Origin: Amphiduros pacificus
Taxonomy: Eukaryota > Annelida > Polychaeta > Phyllodocida > Hesionidae
NCBI GenBank assembly: GCA_949316495.1
Contig: OX439001.1
Location: 48,150,556-48,214,555 of the forward strand
Reading direction: 5' to 3'
DNA: 64,000 nt
Part shown: positions 60,240-64,000 of the stretch, in pieces
Position numbering within the stretch: the stretch's first letter is position 1
How the letters are laid out: each line of letters opens with the position of its first letter
Notes under the pieces: model-generated
Database searches by the model: none
What the model saw: the letters and a program-made list of their open reading frames with translations, nothing else
Told to the model about the DNA's origin: nothing
Translations under genes and position numbers: made by a program

Positions 60240-60720
60240 CTTGCCCTAGCATCCCACACAGGACATGACTATTCATGGCCAACCAGGGATCAGCAAATTC
60301 CCCAAGTTATGTGAAAAACATGAAAAATGGGCAATTTATCATGGTGCAAAATTTCATTTGTATTCATACTAAAGACCCCATTGTGAGTGTTGCCGAACTC
60401 AAACATGGCCTCATGTCTCTTGTAATTAAATTAATCGCTTTTGTTGGACATTCCTCATTTTTGATAAATAGCCAAATTGCCATGGTTGCGAGGGCCCGAG
60501 GGAATGCTGTTAGAATGGGTATGAGTGGTTTTATGCAGGCAGGTGGGATGTTTTGTCTCGCATGATGGCTGAAGGGTCACTCCTCTCCGAGACAGAGCTG
60601 CAATAATCAATCGGAGGACCAATAATCAATCAATGGCATCTATTGAACACCAATCACAGGGCAATTAGACCTAATTATCAGTGGGTCAATCTGTGAACTT
60701 GCCTTGACAATATCAATCAT
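60240..60720. promoter_or_regulatory. Candidate enhancer with dense homeodomain-type sites
   Basis: At 60601-60690 the sequence holds CAATAATCAATC twice, about 19-20 bases apart, then ATCAATCAATGG, CCAATCACAGG, GCAATTAG and CTAATTATC. ATCAATCA is the inverse of the PBX/HOX-type TGATTGAT, and TAATTA/CAATTA are homeodomain cores. A cluster of this density suggests a HOX/TALE-regulated element; untested. Confidence 0.4.
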
Positions 60721-61059
60721 CTGACTGGGAATGCTCTGCATAAATACATGATTCTGAGAAGTTGTCATTACATCGCAACAATAATGATACATCATGCTGC
60801 AAGTGCTGAATTAAGTAATTAAAAAAAATGAAACAGAAAGTGTGACAATTTATTGATTCATAAACATGATATATTGATGCAACTTTCATCACTATTTGAG
60901 CAATGTATTGCAAGTTTTTAACTTCTTTAAATGAAAAAGTTACTTTTTTTATATCATATATCTTAGGCTTATGGAATTATCCTTTTATGAAGACGAAAAT
61001 AGGAAAGGGGTCATAATGGACATTTTGAGATGAAATTCAAAGCCAGGAAGTGCTGGGAG
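60721..61059. other. Non-coding, AT-rich spacer
   Basis: Nothing recognisable. Confidence 0.5.
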
Positions 61060-62960
61060 ACATAATCCCAGTGTCTGCTGCTTTCAGATGTTCTCTACAC
61101 TGATAGTTGAAGTGGTAAAGTGGGGCTTCAAACAAGTGACATGTGATCTTGGTTGGCATGACAACAAAAGCTGTAGCAGCAGTTTGCAGCCACTTTGTGG
61201 TCTCACAACTCGGAGACATTGCGTGCTAAGGTTGGCACTACAATGGGATCGTCTTGCCTCTTGTTGTAAGGATCAGAGCCATTGACATAAAAGTGACACG
61301 TCTGACTTGTGCCAGTGGAATATGCCAGGAGGTTGCTGCAAAAACCACATAAAAACACGCAGCCACAATGAGCGCCGTCAACGGCTCTTATTTGCAGTCA
61401 CAAAAAAATGAATGTGAAAATAATGTGCGCAAGCCATCGAGTATTGGAAAAAATGGGGTGCATGTCACACCGAGAATTGAAGGAATCATGCCATCGAATG
61501 CTTCTGTAACACAAGTATCATGCAAGCGTGTACATGCCACGACCACAAATAGCCAGAGGCATGCCCAGAGTATGGATTGACATTGTTGCCAGCGAGAAAA
61601 CAATGCAAGGATGGAAATTCAATACAGTCTGGGCAAAAATCTACTTTTTGTATGAAATGCTCACAGGCAGTATGGAGACAAACTTCATATTTATTTTTTT
61701 GCCTGTGCATGCAGCAGGTTTATATCACGCTAAGCAAACATGACAAATATCATGTTTTGCATGATTTAAAATGCGGAGATCTGTTATTTTGAGATGACAA
61801 CCCTGTCAACATTATGAGCAAGCCTTAATGAATTGCTGATGGGTGCAATGCAGATTTTTTTTGTTCCGACATTTGTGGCAATTGTCCCACAGTGAGAAGC
61901 AATGGCGTGTGAGATTGCACGGAGGCTGTGCAAACGGCACGGAAAAATGGCTGCATATGGAAGTGTGCTACAGGCCATCATATCATCAGGGGACACCATA
62001 ATTGGATGGCAGTTATTAAATTTTGATGTTGACAAACTGCCCACTGTGTCGCAATGATAATGGCGAATCGATGTCGCGAGAGACCAGCAAGGGCAATTAC
62101 TGGTTCCCCACAAGGAATCTAGATGGCGCTCCTGATGCCCTTGGTAAACGGCTGCTCTCTGGGGCCTGCACCCTTGTATAATACACTGTCAGGCTTTCAG
62201 AGGGGGTCAGAGGGCCTGACCCATGACCTTTTGGCTCCAACCTTGATTCACTTTGTGTGAACTTTGCCACGAACTCTGCAGCTTGGCATACATCAGAGCC
62301 CTCTAAGCTAATGCTGCATCCAAACCTAATTTCATTTTAGGCGAAGGCTGTCGGGTGGGAGTTTTTCCACTCAGGTTGTGTTTTGTGGCCTTGTAATGGA
62401 TGTTGTGTGTAATAGGGGGCCAAAAAGCCCGGGAGACTGGCGAGTAAGCAGCGCTGGGATCCAGCAGTCATGAGGGAATCGCTTAATCTGCCAGCACCAG
62501 CCCACAATAGAGCCCCTGACATGAGAGACCCTCGTACATCATGTGCCTTGTATAAATGGCCAGAATTAATACTGCCATTGTGTCTGCCGCCATGACCTTG
62601 ACAACCTCCCCGGGTCAGAGGTCGGCCACCTTGCTTGACCTTGAGATGGAGCAGATCTGACGGGCCAGGGAAGCATGCATTGCATCGATAAAAGCCCCGG
62701 CTGTCTAGATGGCGCTTTAATTTGCTCACCACTGATGAGATTGGTGGTTCTGAGCTTGGCGTAGATAACAAGATGGCTGCACAATCTGCTGATATACAGA
62801 TGAAGTCAGAGCAAAAGAGTGCAATTTGTCTGTGTGAGGGAGGCAGGGCTGTGATGGGGGATAAGTGGCAGGTGGCGCACGGCAATCACACTGATATAAT
62901 GGCATCCCACCATTGTCTCCTCCACGCTGCCACGGCAACGCTCAGAATTCCATACCAACT
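61060..62960. promoter_or_regulatory. Broad conserved-looking non-coding block
   Basis: Nearly 2 kb of complex, GC-richer sequence with CpG. It includes three exact matches to the ten-base CTCF-like core YAGRKGGCRS (62120-62129, 62706-62715, 62869-62878) and a DR1 nuclear-receptor-like site GGGTCA-G-AGGTCG at 62612-62624. Frames up to about 180 codons are open on the minus strand but have no domain and are rich in GC-driven residues; I do not call them genes. Confidence 0.35.
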
Positions 62961-64000
62961 CTCTCTCTCTAACTTCTCCAGCTCTCATCTCTCTTTCTTT
63001 TTATATCTCTTTCTTATTATATCTCTCAATCTCTAATATATCACTGTATCTCTTTCTCTGCTGCTGCAGCTGTTCAGAATGTAGGCACATCTCTATCAAC
63101 TGTCTGTCTCTTTCTGATAATCTCTGTTTCTTTGATTAAAAACTTAGAAGAGAGGGAAGAATTCAAAATCACTATATATTAAACTTAATTGGGTCACAAT
63201 GACTTATCAATTACTGTCTTTTTCATATATTCTTTTAAGCAAAGAATGTTCACTTCCTGCTGTAATATATACTGAACACCATTTTTAGCCTCATTTTGGA
63301 CTCCAGAAATCAGATTAGAAATACACAAAATGAGGCAGTTGTGTAAAACAACAAGGGCCCTTGGTAACATTTGGCAAAATATGAAATTGAAGCATATCCA
63401 ATTCTAGTTGACATTTTCTGGTCCTGATGCAGACGTCTAACATGTCTGTATGATGACAGACTGGTTGCCACGGTGATGACAATGCTCATATTTGATCCCC
63501 GGAACATGACTGGTCATAATGGTGGCCATTGATTGGAATGAAGAAGACCAAAGCATCTGAAATTGGACACGGCTATCATTTCCATAGCCCTTAAAAAGCA
63601 TTTTTATCTGTGATTGTTCATGAATATCTCTAAAGTCGTATACTTTCTGAATGAGCAATAACTAACAGTTTAATACTGATATATAAAATCTTCTCTATTG
63701 TGTATTGAAAAATGGATGTATTTATTGGTTTGCATGATCATGTTTATGGAGAATGAAGATTAAATGTTAGTAGAGTACTATCTTGTGTTATATTATTCTC
63801 CAGGGCTTTCTATTGGCAAAATACAGCGTTTGGTGCTGGATCATTCCATTTATCTTGCATTAGGTCTTTGGACAGGGGAAGGGCCACTGTGAAAACTTAG
63901 AGATTGGGGTGAGAGGTCAAACAAGCCTAAAGGGCACATGGGAGATGGTTAAAGGTCATCGGGTCAGGAGATCAAGGATACATCAAGGATACATCAAGGG
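62961..64000. other. Intronic sequence with pyrimidine-rich tract; no gene
   Basis: 62960-63069 is strongly CT-rich and ends CTGCTGCTGCAG, an acceptor-like end, but the following frame has no donor at a sensible distance and no recognisable residues. The last 30 bases repeat an 11-base unit, ATCAAGGATAC. Confidence 0.4.

Noticed and set aside
62337-62885. 182-codon minus-strand frame
   Set aside because: It lies in a GC-richer non-coding block with overlapping open frames on the other strand, has no domain, and its Cys/His/Pro content follows from base composition.
62990-63069. Strong polypyrimidine tract ending CTGCTGCTGCAG, as a splice acceptor for the exon at 46678
   Set aside because: The in-phase continuation (AVQNVGTS...) has no donor before it runs into low-complexity sequence and a stop, and the tract is a general CT-rich simple repeat.

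Overview
The window looks like a gene-poor stretch of an animal nuclear genome. It is AT-rich, with long non-coding stretches, GT-AG-like exon boundaries, minisatellites, DNA-transposon remains and several GC-richer islands of the kind often conserved around developmental genes. Nothing fixes the species. A ZMYM-type Crypton-derived domain, the transposon types and the lack of recognisable vertebrate SINEs or LINEs fit an invertebrate, probably marine; that is inference. I found no rRNA, tRNA, CRISPR array, bacterial operon or retroviral remains.

Layout. Bases 1-34741 hold no gene I can support. They carry a nested composite inverted-repeat transposon (2414-4165), a long TA microsatellite (4750-4867), a CRE/AP-1-like cluster (16081-16423), an 11-copy 70-bp minisatellite (19382-20150), a diverged 4-unit repeat with CTCF-like sites (22790-23190) and a small hAT-like MITE (24550-24776). 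The one clear protein-coding exon is 34742-35761 (+): 340 codons of a Crypton-type tyrosine-recombinase fold (DUF3504, as in ZMYM2-4, QRICH1, KIAA1958 and KCTD1). Its catalytic residues appear replaced, and it ends at a splice-donor-like GT inside the HxxR motif. Downstream lies a 2.8-kb palindromic transposon with 9-bp target duplications (37848-40660), probably Mutator-like, whose inner arms carry two inverted, diverged copies of a gene-like segment. A possible small exon follows at 41158-41308 (+).

From about 42.6 kb the sequence changes: GC-richer blocks alternate with AT-rich stretches. A probable promoter and 5' leader (46080-46677) leads into a short first coding exon (46678-46756, +, 26 codons starting MYPGSSPGG) with a good donor and a phase-1 end. 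The rest of the window (46757-64000) is best read as its first intron. It holds G-quadruplex motifs, two length-constant minisatellites (46-bp unit at 52275-53330; 74-bp unit at 57263-58351), an 18-bp perfect palindrome made of two octamer-like POU half-sites, and several enhancer-like islands.

Across the window a CTCF-like 14-mer (CCASYAGRKGGCRS) occurs at 13/14 or better at least ten times by eye, against about one expected by chance. Some copies ride inside repeats. The most worthwhile leads are the catalytically dead recombinase domain, the palindromic gene-carrying transposon, the nested composite element and the CTCF-like motif excess.
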